64,000 nucleotides of DNA from Sulfitobacter sp. SK012 (GTDB lineage: Bacteria > Pseudomonadota > Alphaproteobacteria > Rhodobacterales > Rhodobacteraceae). Below are positions 26,877-36,785 of the stretch, in pieces; within the stretch, counting starts at the first letter, position 1; every line of letters starts with the position of its first letter. The DNA is taken from contig NZ_CP025804.1 in assembly GCF_003352085.1 (NCBI RefSeq), positions 124,001 to 188,000 on the forward strand. The letters are read 5' to 3'. The notes under the pieces were generated by a model. It was given only the letters and a program-made list of their open reading frames with translations. It was not told the DNA's origin and made no database searches. Both the position numbers and the translations under genes were made by a program.

Positions 26877-27379
26877 TAGTTTTCAGGACCCGTCTGGAGG
26901 ATGGTTTTAACCCGCCCCGACATGCGCGCCGTACCGTCTGAGAGGCGCACGGTCATCTTGTCTGCGCTTAATGCGCTAGGGCCTTGGGCCAACAAAACAC
27001 TGCCGGTCATCACGATCGTACCTTCGTCAATATTGTAATCTGCACGATCTGATTCTGCAGCATCAGGGCCAGAAACTAGCGTCACACCACCCGTAGCTTC
27101 GAGGCGTGCGATGCCTTGTTGCTCAGCCCTGTAGATGACCAAAACACGAGCCGCAGACAGGCGCATTTCACCCTGTCCAATCACGACGTTTCCTGTGAAA
27201 ATTGCTGTTCCGGTGGCCTGATCAACGGACAAATCGTCTGATGTCACCTCGACAGGAAGGTTCGTGTCTTGCCGTATCGTCCCAAATGCAACGCCTGTGC
27301 CTTGAGCGTAAACGGCAGAAAAAGACAGGACCACGAAAAGTGGTATACATATAATTCGAAGAATCTTCACGCGCGTCAC
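26876..27379 (-). CDS. lptA: Periplasmic LPS transport protein LptA
   Basis: LptA polymerises into the periplasmic bridge that carries LPS to the outer membrane. The 167-residue protein has a signal peptide ([20 protein letters not shown], cut near VYA-QG), then the OstA-like beta-jellyroll repeats ([60 protein letters not shown]). It is slightly shorter than the E. coli protein but complete. It follows lptC by 20 nt and overlaps lptB. Confidence 0.94.
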   Translation of the reverse strand: MTRVKILRIICIPLFVVLSFSAVYAQGTGVAFGTIRQDTNLPVEVTSDDLSVDQATGTAIFTGNVVIGQGEMRLSAARVLVIYRAEQQGIARLEATGGVTLVSGPDAAESDRADYNIDEGTIVMTGSVLLAQGPSALSADKMTVRLSDGTARMSGRVKTILQTGPEN

Positions 27380-27399
27380 TTTCCAAACCGATCGTCGAC

Positions 27400-27996
27400 T
27401 TAATTTGGGGTATATACCAGCTTCACCCCGTTATTGAAAATCAATTGAACGTTTTCACCCGCTTGTGGGGTTTTTATCGTCATTGAGCCTGCATCGAGGA
27501 CACCTAAAGGCCCCACCGCGTGGACGGCATCAGGGGCGTTGATCTCGAACGATGACATTTGAGACGTCAACGTTCGGGTTGTCATTCGGTAACCGGACGA
27601 AGTTTCTAGCACCACGTCGCCTTCCAAGTCAGCCATGTCAGCGGCTATGTCAAAGCGCGCCATGTTGGCTTGAACTTTAATGCGGTTACCGTCGGCGGTC
27701 TCAATTCGCGCAAGGACGCCTTCGGCTTCATTCGCGCCAAGCTGGCCGCTGGGTGTGGTCAATTTGACGGCCGAAAAGGACAGTTGATCACCGTCTGCTG
27801 TGCTGCCTGAGAAAAATGGAGCGGTGACTTGCTGGTCGCGCAGTCTCTCCTGAATTTCTTTGTCAGCAAAGGGGATAGCGCTTTCCGTGTCGATGGTGCG
27901 TGACAGTAAAAAGAGCGTTGAAAGAATCCCCAGTGCTGCCAGTGGGAACGCCACCTTCAACCAAGTAACCGTTCTCGTATGGCTATCCGGGCGCAT
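27400..27996 (-). CDS. lptC: LPS export system protein LptC
   Basis: LptC is a bitopic inner-membrane protein that passes LPS from LptB2FG to LptA. The 198-residue protein has one N-terminal transmembrane helix (WLKVAFPLAALGILSTLFLL, about residues 13-32). A periplasmic beta-jellyroll follows (ADLEGDVVLETSSGYRMTTR; NAPDAVHAVGPLGVLDAGSM; GVKLVYTP). It lies 6 nt after the kdsD stop and 20 nt before lptA, in a Kdo and LPS supply operon. The sequence is divergent, as is usual for LptC, and position supports the call. Confidence 0.9.
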   Translation of the reverse strand: MRPDSHTRTVTWLKVAFPLAALGILSTLFLLSRTIDTESAIPFADKEIQERLRDQQVTAPFFSGSTADGDQLSFSAVKLTTPSGQLGANEAEGVLARIETADGNRIKVQANMARFDIAADMADLEGDVVLETSSGYRMTTRTLTSQMSSFEINAPDAVHAVGPLGVLDAGSMTIKTPQAGENVQLIFNNGVKLVYTPN

Positions 27997-28002
27997 GGCT
28001 TT

Positions 28003-28965
28003 CTAACTCAGCCCGACGCGCAAGCAGTCATGGATGTGCAACAGACCTGCGGGTTTTTGAGGGTGCGCTGGGTCAGCGACGAGCAGGCAGGTGATCTTGC
28101 GCGTATTCATGATGCCAACAGCCTTCTCGGCTAGATCGCTAGGCGAGATTACGATCGGGTCCTTGGTCATGACATCGCAGGCCTTGAGTGACAAAAGCCC
28201 TTCCATATTGCGGCTTAGGTCGCCCACGGTGATGATCCCTTGGGTTTGTCCTGCATCATTAATCACAATAACAACGCCAAACGCCTTGTCGCCCAGCTCG
28301 GTCAATACGTCGGACATGGGCGCGTTCATGTCTATCAGAGGCATCGAGTCGCCGCTGTGCATCAAATCGGACACAAGACTAAGCTGTGCACCCAATTTTC
28401 CTCCTGGATGGAAAGCCCGGAAATGCTCTGCTGAAAAGGCGCGGTTTTCCATGAGCGCGACTGCGAGTGCATCCCCCATCGCTAGGGTCATAGTGGTCGA
28501 TGTTGTGGGTACGATGCCGGTGCCACAGGCTTCTTCGAGACGCGGCAGCAACAAGACGACATCGCATTGATTGCCCAAGCTGCTGTCCGCACGGCTGGTT
28601 ATGCCGACCAATGGGATGTCGAAACGGCGGGAATATGCGATGAGGTTTGCCAGCTCAGGTGCTTCGCCAGAATTCGAGATCGCAAGCACTACATCAGCTG
28701 CAGTGATCATGCCTAAATCGCCATGGCTGGCTTCGGCGGGATGCACGAATTGGGCAGGTGTCCCGGTGCTTGCAAGGGTCGCTGCGATCTTGTTGGCGAT
28801 GTGGCCTGACTTGCCGATGCCTGTCACGATGACTCGGCCTTTAGCACCGTTCAGCAAATCGATACCCGCCCGAAAGCTGTCATCGAGCATATCTGCTAAT
28901 GTGTTAAGCGCGGTGGCTTCAGTCCGGATGACGCGCCGGGCGGTATCTAGAAAAGGTGTACTCAT
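28003..28965 (-). CDS. kdsD: D-arabinose 5-phosphate isomerase (KdsD/KpsF family)
   Basis: This enzyme converts ribulose-5-phosphate to arabinose-5-phosphate, the first step to Kdo. The 320-residue protein has an N-terminal SIS domain (GRVIVTGIGKSGHIANKIAA; HPAEASHGDLGMI; LAISNSGEAPEL; GTGIVPTTSTTMTLAMGDAL; about residues 40-190). Two CBS domains follow (VSDLMHSGDSMPLI and DVMTKDPIVISP; about 200-318). Start ATG 28965 overlaps the rnd stop (ATGA); the frame extends 10 codons upstream inside rnd but that part is not homologous. The position before lptC matches the standard kdsD-lptCAB order. Confidence 0.95.
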   Translation of the reverse strand: MSTPFLDTARRVIRTEATALNTLADMLDDSFRAGIDLLNGAKGRVIVTGIGKSGHIANKIAATLASTGTPAQFVHPAEASHGDLGMITAADVVLAISNSGEAPELANLIAYSRRFDIPLVGITSRADSSLGNQCDVVLLLPRLEEACGTGIVPTTSTTMTLAMGDALAVALMENRAFSAEHFRAFHPGGKLGAQLSLVSDLMHSGDSMPLIDMNAPMSDVLTELGDKAFGVVIVINDAGQTQGIITVGDLSRNMEGLLSLKACDVMTKDPIVISPSDLAEKAVGIMNTRKITCLLVADPAHPQKPAGLLHIHDCLRVGLS

Positions 28966-29576
28966 GCGTGGGCAAAGATGTCCGTCTCGGGCCACCCTTC
29001 CAGATCAAGATGTGCGCGCATCGGTAAAAAATCAAAGCAGGCCTGTGCCATTTCCATCCGTCCTTCTCGCAACAACATGACATTTAGCGCTTTGCGCAAT
29101 CCATGCAGGTACAAAACATCGGAGGCTGCGTAGTCGATCTGTGCAGTGGTAAGCTTGTCGGCACCCCAATCACTGGACTGTTGCTGTTTGGAGATATCGA
29201 CGCTCAGAAGTTCCTGCAACAATTTGGCCAACCCATGACGGTCAGTATAAGTGCGCACCAAGCGACTGGCAATTTTTGTGCAATAGACGGGCGTCGCCAC
29301 AGTACCGAACGTGTTTTCCATTGCGGCAATATCAAATCTACCAAAGTGGAAAAGTTTGAGTACGTCTTTGTTTGCCAGCAGTGCGCAGAGGTTTGGAGCG
29401 GCAGTTTGGCCCTTCGCGATCTGGATCAGGTGGGCGTTGCCGTCCCCGCCAGACAGTTGCACGACACACAGCCGGTCGCGATGCGGACGTAGCCCCATCG
29501 TTTCACAGTCGATGGCGACGATAGGGCCCAGGTCAAGGCCGTCGGGTAGGTCATTTTGGTAGAGGCGATTGGTCAT
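28962..29576 (-). CDS. Short ribonuclease D-type 3'-5' exonuclease
   Basis: The 204-residue protein is a DEDDy exonuclease of the RNase D superfamily without the HRDC domains of E. coli Rnd. The catalytic acids are visible in IVAIDCETMGL (motif I, D and E), FHFGRFDIAAM (motif II) and QIDYAASDVLYLHGL (motif III, Y and D). It probably trims 3' ends of structured RNA. I chose ATG 29576 (MTNRLYQNDLPDG). It is translationally coupled to kdsD through ATGA, a link of RNA processing and LPS genes common in alphaproteobacteria. The name rnd is used loosely for this short type, so I leave the symbol empty. Confidence 0.9.
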   Translation of the reverse strand: MTNRLYQNDLPDGLDLGPIVAIDCETMGLRPHRDRLCVVQLSGGDGNAHLIQIAKGQTAAPNLCALLANKDVLKLFHFGRFDIAAMENTFGTVATPVYCTKIASRLVRTYTDRHGLAKLLQELLSVDISKQQQSSDWGADKLTTAQIDYAASDVLYLHGLRKALNVMLLREGRMEMAQACFDFLPMRAHLDLEGWPETDIFAHA

Positions 29577-29622
29577 GGTTTTCTCTATATCGTGGGGCAG
29601 TGGGTAGGGAAAGTACGCTTGC

Positions 29623-30402
29623 TCAGGGCTCAAGGATATCGGTTAACGCAGGGCGAGGGTAACGATTCAAAAGCGCATCGACGCTTGCGTGACAACTGTG
29701 ACCCGCCCAATCGCTGGGGAAAAGGGCGCGCGGCAAATCGGGGTGTTTCAGTATGATGCGACGCCAATTGTGCACGATCAGGCACCGCAATACTGCAATT
29801 TGGCAGGCGCTGAAATTTGTTTGATCAGGCAGGGCGCTTTGCGCTTGCGCCAGAATCTGCAGCAGCTCGGCATAGTCTTGTGACTGCTGAGTAGGTTCCA
29901 GCTGCGCGCGCAACCAATCTGTCACTTCGCCGCCGGGAAGGGTCACCATGCCTTTGAGGGTCTGCGCATGTGCAGACCCGATATATGTTCGTGGCATAAG
30001 AGGCGCGAAACCGTGTTGCAGCATTTCTGCACGGCTAAAACTTGTAGCGTCTTCCAAAAGGACGACCTGCCAGTTTTCATCTTGCGCGCTCGGATCAGCA
30101 TAGATGCGCTTGCTGGCTGCAACGGTCTGCGCGCGGCCAGAGGGTGTCAGGCTGTGACGGCTCGTTCTCCCGGTCTTGTTCGATGTGATCCAACCATCCT
30201 TGCGCAGCCGGTGCAGGGCAACACGCACCGCTTCGGGTCGAATATCCATTGCGGCCATGATTGCTGACAGAACGGGCCCGTCAATTGAATCGCCAGGCGC
30301 TTGCGCGAGGTCGCCAAAAAGCGTGACCATCAACGACCAAACGCGCTGTCCTCCCAGCTCAGAAAGAGCAGCGGTGGTTACATAATAAGGGTCACTTTTC
30401 AT
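29623..30402 (-). CDS. PaaX-family transcriptional regulator
   Basis: The 259-residue protein resembles PaaX, the repressor of phenylacetic acid degradation. An N-terminal winged helix (VLSAIMAAMDIRPEAVRVAL HRLRKDGWI, about residues 45-75) is followed by NKTGRTSRHSLTPSGR. The PaaX central domain (about 90-170) and PaaX C-terminal domain (CQIAVLRCLIVHNWRRIILK; HPDLPRALFPSDWAG) follow. No paa genes are in the window, so it is an orphan regulator here. It lies 46 nt upstream of the exonuclease gene on the same strand and could be co-transcribed with it. The effector may be a CoA thioester, by analogy only. Confidence 0.88.
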   Translation of the reverse strand: MKSDPYYVTTAALSELGGQRVWSLMVTLFGDLAQAPGDSIDGPVLSAIMAAMDIRPEAVRVALHRLRKDGWITSNKTGRTSRHSLTPSGRAQTVAASKRIYADPSAQDENWQVVLLEDATSFSRAEMLQHGFAPLMPRTYIGSAHAQTLKGMVTLPGGEVTDWLRAQLEPTQQSQDYAELLQILAQAQSALPDQTNFSACQIAVLRCLIVHNWRRIILKHPDLPRALFPSDWAGHSCHASVDALLNRYPRPALTDILEP

Positions 30403-30832
30403 GCCATGTTATCTAGGCTCGGAACGTTGCTGAAACAAGCCGAAGCTCCCTAATCGAGTATGATGGGCCATGGGTCCCTGCCATAGACATCACCTTATCC
30501 GTCACTTTGCGTTACTCGGGTTCGTAAAAGGGTGACCATTGCGAAGAACAGTGATTTTACATCCCGGATGAGTGCAGTTGATGCGTACGATCAGGCGCGT
30601 GGGGCGTACCATAATTAACAATTAGTGCGGGGGGCGAAGTCACTGAAGAGTTGAAGTGAGCGCAATAACGCGCTTTTGCAAAAAAGAGGAGAAGCAAGTC
30701 TAGACCAGAAACAGTGCCTAAGGCGCTAAATTCAAAATGCAAATCACACAGATCAGTTGAAATATATTCGAAAAAAAGGGTAGAAAACAAAGAGGAAGTT
30801 CTTTGCCCTTCCAATTCATACAGGAAATAAAA
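30403..30832. other. Gene-free stretch of about 430 bp upstream of the MscS-like gene
   Basis: No convincing gene is seen. The right half is AT-rich (AAATATATTCGAAAAAAAGGG) and should contain the promoter and leader of the channel gene. A small hairpin CAAAGA-GGAAGT-TCTTTG lies at 30788-30805, 28 nt before the start codon. The PaaX-like gene's promoter should lie in the left end. A minus-strand frame at 30557-30814 has no ribosome site and an unusual composition, and I do not consider it real. Confidence 0.6.
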
Positions 30833-33115
30833 ATGCGAAATCGCGTCACGCTGCTCTTAGCCACACTGTCATTGTTGTTTTGCACAACAGTCGGCGCAAC
30901 AGCGCAGGTGATGCTTGGAAGCGAAGGCGGGGCTCAGGTTGGAACCACCGTGCCTGATTTGCCCACTCCTTTGACACCGGAAACCGTGCGGGAGATGGTA
31001 TCCCTGATGTCAGAAGAGCAAGTGCGACTGATGTTGCTTGGTCGGTTGGACGCAGTTGCCGAGGCTGAGGCCGAGGTAAGGGTTGTGACGCCTTCTATTA
31101 TTGACGTGATTTCCGACACCTGGACGGCTTTCTACACGCCAGGTCTTAATGCAATTACGAGTTTGCCGAACCTAGTGAGCCGACAGATTGAAGCCTTCTC
31201 TAACTTCGCAACTGCTTTTGGTCTCAATGGCATGCTGAGTATGTTCGCCATTGTGGCCGCCGCGATGGTTGTAGGATATGGCGCTGAACGGTTGTTGACC
31301 CAACTCTTTCAACGCTGGCGCAAGTCGCCGACCGCTCCGGAATCCGATACTCTTTTGGGGACTTTGAAATTTCTGGCTCTCAGATTGTGGCGTGAAATCC
31401 TTGGGATCATAATTTTCTATACTGTTATCCGAGCGATTGGGGCATCATTCTTGACGGCCGAACAGGCGGCAGTCGCCGCACCTGCCGTAAAATATCTGGT
31501 CTTATTCCCACGTATTGTCGCGGCACTGTCACGGTTTGTACTTGCGCCTGAAAAACCGCAGTTTCGCTTGCTGAGCGTCAGTGATCACTGGGCTAAATAC
31601 CTTCATCGTAATGTGATCGGGCTAACGCTGCTCGGAGGTTTCCCACTCTTTATCGTTGGCTTTAACGTGCGATTTGGAATTGCTCTCGGAGAGACCAGTC
31701 TCGGCCTTTGGCTTACCTATGCGTTGTTCCTTTATGTCATCGTGATTGCGTGGACAGCGCGCGATGGTCTTACGCAGATGATGCGCGGAAACGACCCAGA
31801 CAGCACAGATTTCGACGAGCAGATGGCGCGCTACTATCCCCATTTCATGATTGCGGTGTCAGTCGCTGTATGGGCCGTAACCAACATCATTATAGGCAAA
31901 GGCCAAGGCTTCATGCTTTTGAATGCGCCGCATTACACCACGATGTTCTGGTTGCTCAGCGCTCCTTTGATCGACACCGCAAACCGCGGTCTTGTGAAGC
32001 ATCTGCAACCTCCGATGATTGGCGATGGTCCGATCGCAGAACAGGCCTATAAATCGAACAAGCGCAGTATGATCCGGATCGGCCGAGTTCTGGCATTTGG
32101 CTTGATTGTGCTGATCATAGCGGGGACGTGGAATATCGACCTTGCCAATATTGGCTCGTCAGGTGTGGGCGCGCAATTTGCCGGCAATCTGATCGAGTTC
32201 CTTGTTATCTGTGCGGTTGGCTACATCGTTTATGAAATGATGTCGCTCTGGGTTAACAGACGACTAGCGCGCGAGCAGTCGGTTGGTGTGACGTCGGATC
32301 AGGCTGGTGGCGATGGCGGCGGCGCGGGCGGATCGCGGCTTGCGACTGTGTTGCCGATGGTGCTGATTGCAGCGCAGATGGCCATTGGCACGATCTTTGG
32401 CTTGTTGGCCATAGGGAGCCTTGGCATCGACACCACGCCGCTTTTGGCAGGTGCTGGTATCCTCGGATTGGCAATTGGTTTCGGTGCACAAAAACTGGTG
32501 ACGGACATCGTGTCTGGAGTATTCTTCTTGATCGATGACGCTTTTCGTATCGGCGAATACATCGACGTTGGCGGAACGATGGGTGCGGTCGAAAAGATCT
32601 CTATCCGGTCGATGCAAATGCGCCATCACCGCGGCAATGTGCACACCATTCCTTATGGTGGTATCGAAAAGGTCACGAACTTTAGCCGTGACTGGGTCAT
32701 CATGAAACTGATGTTCACGGTTCCGTTTGATACCGATCCGAACAAGGTCAAAAAGATCTTTAAGAAGATCGGCGCTGAGATGCTGGAAGACCCGCTCTTC
32801 AAGGAAGATTTCCTAGAGCCGTTCAAAAGCCAGGGCGTATTCCAGTTCGATGATGTTGGTATCGTTATGCGCGGCAAGTTCATGGCGAAGCCGGGTACGC
32901 AGTTCACCATCCGCAAGGAAATCTACAACCGTGTGCGCAAAGAGTTCGAGGCAAATGGGATCGAATTCGCACGTCGCGAAGTACGGGTCGCCATACCGGG
33001 CATGGAAGATCACGATGATCTGAATGTGGAACAGCGTGCTACCATCCAAGGGGCGGCAAGCGGTGCGGTTCAACAGCAGCTGGTTGAAGAAGCAGCAAAT
33101 GCAGAAAAGAAATAG
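30833..33115 (+). CDS. Large MscS-family mechanosensitive channel
   Basis: The 760-residue protein has a signal peptide (LLLATLSLLFCTTVGATAQ) and a periplasmic region to about residue 135. Several transmembrane helices follow, and the MscS core is at about 530-720. The pore-lining helix (GAGILGLAIGFGAQKLVTDI) and the beta domain after it (VSGVFFLIDDAFRIGEYIDV; MRHHRGNVHTIPYGGI) are clear. It should open at high membrane tension and release solutes after osmotic downshift. The extra N-terminal helices place it with the larger MscS paralogues such as YbdG/YjeP-like forms. ATG 30833 has AGGAAA upstream; a TTG 10 codons earlier is weaker. The low-complexity linker DQAGGDGGGAGGSR sits before the pore region. 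Confidence 0.92.
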   Translation: MRNRVTLLLATLSLLFCTTVGATAQVMLGSEGGAQVGTTVPDLPTPLTPETVREMVSLMSEEQVRLMLLGRLDAVAEAEAEVRVVTPSIIDVISDTWTAFYTPGLNAITSLPNLVSRQIEAFSNFATAFGLNGMLSMFAIVAAAMVVGYGAERLLTQLFQRWRKSPTAPESDTLLGTLKFLALRLWREILGIIIFYTVIRAIGASFLTAEQAAVAAPAVKYLVLFPRIVAALSRFVLAPEKPQFRLLSVSDHWAKYLHRNVIGLTLLGGFPLFIVGFNVRFGIALGETSLGLWLTYALFLYVIVIAWTARDGLTQMMRGNDPDSTDFDEQMARYYPHFMIAVSVAVWAVTNIIIGKGQGFMLLNAPHYTTMFWLLSAPLIDTANRGLVKHLQPPMIGDGPIAEQAYKSNKRSMIRIGRVLAFGLIVLIIAGTWNIDLANIGSSGVGAQFAGNLIEFLVICAVGYIVYEMMSLWVNRRLAREQSVGVTSDQAGGDGGGAGGSRLATVLPMVLIAAQMAIGTIFGLLAIGSLGIDTTPLLAGAGILGLAIGFGAQKLVTDIVSGVFFLIDDAFRIGEYIDVGGTMGAVEKISIRSMQMRHHRGNVHTIPYGGIEKVTNFSRDWVIMKLMFTVPFDTDPNKVKKIFKKIGAEMLEDPLFKEDFLEPFKSQGVFQFDDVGIVMRGKFMAKPGTQFTIRKEIYNRVRKEFEANGIEFARREVRVAIPGMEDHDDLNVEQRATIQGAASGAVQQQLVEEAANAEKK

Positions 33116-33240
33116 CTGTAATGCTTGGTGTGTTTTTCAAATGAAGACAGAGCGCTAATCTTCACCACATAAGTTGGCACACACTGGTGTGACGCGACTT
33201 CATGTTCGTGTTTACGGGTTTTCTGCTATGGGGGGACGCT

Positions 33241-34660
33241 ATGGAATTTCTTATGGTTCTATCTGCAGTGCTGATTTCAAACGTGGCAATGGCACAGAAT
33301 TTGGAACGCGAAACCTACGGTGTTACGGGGTCGAAATGATCAACGGCATTCCAACCGGAGTCATTTGAGAAACTCTTCGAGGCGATGGACTATTACGGCG
33401 GGGTGCTACACCTATCTATGGTCGATGCCTGCCATGGACCTCAAAGGTTGGGAAAACGCGAACATAGACATGGGAGCGCATCCCAGTCTGGACGGTCAGA
33501 TTTCACTTTATCATGGTTATGATGAAGCGTCCGGAATTCTAACTCCGAATACGCGGGTAACTTATGTGATTTCATTCGTAGATACGAATGTGCACGGCCC
33601 GGCTGTCTGGGTTATTCCGGCCGGCGCAACCGCCGGATATGTAGGGGATCAGTGGTAGCGGCCAATCCTCGACACCAGAGTGACAGGCGGCGACAAAGGT
33701 GAGGGCCTCAAGCTGCTGATCGTCGGCTCGCAGCAAAAGGTCCCGGCGCATGATGGCTCCTATAAAGTTGTACATTCTCCCACCAACGTAGTGTGGTTGG
33801 GTACCCGTAATCTGACTCCACCTGGCAAGGACCACGAAAGAATAAATGCGGAATTCGACTCTTACCCGTTCCTGAAGCCAGAACTTGCACAACGCGAAAA
33901 ACTGGGGAAATCCAATGACGTATTCATGCAAGCGCAGCTATATGGCATGGCGTTTTGGGAGAACCTGAACACAATCGTCCAACGCGAAAAGATGCAGGAT
34001 CGCGACGTGTTCTTTCACGCCATTCTTAAGAATCTTGGTATCGAAAAAGGTAAACCGTTCGCGCCCACGGCCAAACAAGAAGAGCTCCTGATCAAAGCGG
34101 AGCGGGTTGGTTACCTCATGGCGATAAATAATACCTTCAAAACGCGATTTGAAGACGCGGGTTTTTACGAAGGCCGGCGTTGGTATGTGGCTCTGATCAA
34201 TTCGCCTGATCAAATTCAAACGACGTATGGTGAGCTCTTCGAACGCGCGTCTTGGTTCCACGAAGCGATTGGGTCCACTTATGCAGTGAAGCTGGATGCA
34301 CCGGGACGTGGGTCCGTTTGTCTCGGTCAGTACGAAGATGCTAATGGGCACGGCTTTGACGGCGTGAGCACCCCTACGTAGAAAGTCCCTGCTGATGTGC
34401 CCGCCAGTCAATTCTGGGCACTTACGGTTTACAATAGTCACAAGCGGACAATTATCCAGAACTCGCAACGCAACGCGGGAGTCAATTCATCCAACGAGAT
34501 TGTCACGAATTCGGACGGAACCACTACGCTCTACATCGGCCCAGAGGCTCCCGAAGGCATGAAAAGCAATTGGATACAGACGGAAGAATGGCAGGATTGG
34601 TTCACCTACTTTCGGCTATACGACCCGGAAGCAGCATTTTTTGACAGTCTTGGGTGCTGA
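33241..34660 (+). pseudogene. Decayed DUF1254/DUF1214-family protein gene
   Basis: The remnant starts with a good ribosome site (GGGGGGA) and a signal peptide (MEFLMVLSAVLISNVAMAQN) in one frame. The homology then moves through YGVEMINGIPT (second frame), PESFEKLFEAMDYYGGV (first frame) and TYLWSMPAMDLKGWENA (third frame), so at least three frameshifts lie at about 33320-33405. The rest runs in one frame to 34660, broken by TAG at 33656 and TAG at 34379. Conserved pieces include DGQISLYHGYDEASG, GPAVWVIPAGATAGYVGDQW, FWALTVYNSHKRTI and WFTYFRLYDPEAAFFD, which match the DUF1254 (N-terminal) and DUF1214 (C-terminal) pattern. Function of the family is unknown; some members are exported. The high number of lesions argues against sequencing error alone. 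Confidence 0.85.
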
Positions 34661-34856
34661 ATCACTTCGAAAAGAGTGAGTGAGGTTCTGGTACCGGATT
34701 ATTGGGGTCGTTGGCCCAATCCAACGGCGGCTTCGTCCTGCTTTCCGGTCTTCGCGCCGTTCTCGCAGGGATAAGTTAGACGGCCCTGAGTCTATCGCCT
34801 CAACAGGCTGCTCAAAGTCACCATGCGGTTGTGGTTTGTATTCTGCTTGGAACGAT

Positions 34857-36785
34857 TTAGAGGGTTTCGCGTAGGACCGAGATGGGTGGCAATGTTACGC
34901 CTCCAATCTTGTGAGACGTTGTATCATAGTTGAACCAAAACCGCTCTGAGCCAGTGTCACGACAACGCACACCCGACGGCAAATCATGAATCTTGAGGCC
35001 AGCTTGCGTGCAGAGCGCGCCGAATATACGCCGCGCCGCCGCGTGATCAGGCCAGCCTGCAAGGTAGTGCAAATTCCCTTCGCGCATGAGAGCAGGCGCG
35101 CCATTTTCGTCCTGTTCTATCACCTCAGCATTGCCCTCAATATGTTCCCGGTAGCCGATGAAATTACCACCGTTCTGCAGTGATATCGGGCTGTCTGGCC
35201 GCAGGCTTTCAACGAATGAGACTGTCACATCCAAACCGGAAATGGCTGGCGGCAGCGGGACTGGAATGAGCATATCGGGCCCTCGCGCTCCACTGCGTGG
35301 GCCAAGAACACAAGCAGCATCGCTGGCCGCCAACGCGTTTTTCAATCCGCTGCTCATTTCCATCAGACCGGGGGCAAGCACCAGTTTGTAGCCGCTAAAA
35401 TCGGTCGTTTCCGCAGGCAGAATATCAACCGAAAGGCCAAGGCTGCGCAGCGCTCGGTAGAAATCAAAGGTTAGCCCAAAATAGCTGAGCCCCTCACCGT
35501 GAGGCTGTACCGTCCAAGCAAAATCCGCACGGTAGTCAAAGATCAACGCAACGGGAGCTTGCCCGGGTGCGACATCGGGCGCATCTGCAATCTCATCTGC
35601 AACCTGCCGGGCTTCGGCAAGTGCAGGGGCGTCTGCGCTGTCAGGTCGCAATAGCCCGGCGTGCAACTGCTCTTGAGCAAAGGGGGCTTGGCGCCAGCGG
35701 AAATAGCAAACGGCCTCTGCCCCATGCGCAAAGGCTTCCCAAGTCCATAGACGCACCATGCCGGGCAATGGCGCTGGATTATAGGGTGCCCAATTGACCG
35801 GGCCGGGTTGCTGCTCAATGACCCACCAACGTCCATGCCCAACGGCGCGGTACAGGTCATGATGAAAGGCTTGAAAATCTGGATCACCTTGGCGCGCGTA
35901 TTTCTTTTGCTGCTCAGGCGATGCGCCTACTCGGTCTTCCAAAAAGCCAAGCGGGTAGCTGTCCCAACTGGCGAAATCGAGGTCTGCTCCAACGGCGAAG
36001 TGATCAAAATCAGTGGTTCGGCCCATGTAGTTATGGGTGATCGGCATGTCAGAATGGTCGCGAATGATATCAACCTGCATCCGATTGAATGCTACGACTT
36101 GATCAGAGCTAAATTGCCGAAAGGCCAAGGCATGTGCTGGATTAGGCTCTGTAACGGTGAGGTTGGGGAGGCCGATTTGGCCGAAATCATCGTAATCCAT
36201 TGCCCAAAACACGTTACCCCACGCCGTGTTCAACGCATCGATATCACCGTTATTTCCTTGCCCCGGATAGCGCGCGCGAAGCCAACCTTGAAAGGCCTCA
36301 CGAGAAGCATCGCTATACGACAGAGTGGTGTCATGGCAGCTGTATTCATTGTCTGTTTGCCATGCTGCTACGTGGGGGTTGTTGCCATATCTCTTTGCCA
36401 ATTTGCCAACAATCTGCGCTGCTTCATCGCGAAAACCGGAGTGGCTAAAGCAGTAATGCCGGCGTGAGCCGAAGCCACGCTGGTTCCCTTGGGCATCGAC
36501 GGCGAGCATATCGGGGTGCTTGTCCAAGACCCAGCGCGGCGGGGTCGCGGTGGGCGTACCAAGAACAACCTTCAAACCCGCATTGCCCAACACGGCAATT
36601 GCGTCGTCTAGCCATTCAAACTGGTAGTCCCCAGCGCGAGGTTCCAGCCGCGACCACGCGAACTCGCCAATCCGCACCCATGTCAGGCCGGCTGCGACCA
36701 TCCGCGCGGCGTCGTCTTCCCAGATTTCGCGGGGCCAGTGCTCAGGATAATAACAAGTGCCAAGGCTGCGCTTTAGTGTGCTCAT
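34857..36785 (-). CDS. GH42 beta-galactosidase
   Basis: The 642-residue protein is a glycoside hydrolase family 42 enzyme that cleaves beta-D-galactosides. The catalytic acid/base is in VAAWQTDNEYSCHD (E147) and the nucleophile in RWWVIEQQPGPVNW (E324). The TIM barrel opens with LGTCYYPEHWPREIWEDD. The trimerisation domain with ALIFDYRADFAW and the beta C-terminal domain are also present. No signal peptide is visible, so it acts in the cytoplasm on imported oligosaccharides. It is the last gene of the galactoside operon and overlaps the lactonase stop by ATGA. Natural substrates may include algal or plant galacto-oligosaccharides. Confidence 0.95.
   Translation of the reverse strand: MSTLKRSLGTCYYPEHWPREIWEDDAARMVAAGLTWVRIGEFAWSRLEPRAGDYQFEWLDDAIAVLGNAGLKVVLGTPTATPPRWVLDKHPDMLAVDAQGNQRGFGSRRHYCFSHSGFRDEAAQIVGKLAKRYGNNPHVAAWQTDNEYSCHDTTLSYSDASREAFQGWLRARYPGQGNNGDIDALNTAWGNVFWAMDYDDFGQIGLPNLTVTEPNPAHALAFRQFSSDQVVAFNRMQVDIIRDHSDMPITHNYMGRTTDFDHFAVGADLDFASWDSYPLGFLEDRVGASPEQQKKYARQGDPDFQAFHHDLYRAVGHGRWWVIEQQPGPVNWAPYNPAPLPGMVRLWTWEAFAHGAEAVCYFRWRQAPFAQEQLHAGLLRPDSADAPALAEARQVADEIADAPDVAPGQAPVALIFDYRADFAWTVQPHGEGLSYFGLTFDFYRALRSLGLSVDILPAETTDFSGYKLVLAPGLMEMSSGLKNALAASDAACVLGPRSGARGPDMLIPVPLPPAISGLDVTVSFVESLRPDSPISLQNGGNFIGYREHIEGNAEVIEQDENGAPALMREGNLHYLAGWPDHAAARRIFGALCTQAGLKIHDLPSGVRCRDTGSERFWFNYDTTSHKIGGVTLPPISVLRETL

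Noticed and set aside
29623..30402. Phenylacetate degradation cluster suggested by the PaaX-like regulator
   Set aside because: No paa catabolic gene is in the window; only the regulator family can be supported.
30557..30814. Possible 85-residue gene on the minus strand in the gap before the channel gene
   Set aside because: No ribosome site, odd composition and position in an AT-rich promoter-like stretch.
33656..34381. TAG recoding (readthrough of two amber codons) in the DUF1254 gene
   Set aside because: The same gene has at least three frameshifts near its start, so general decay explains the stops better, and no other gene in the window shows internal TAG.
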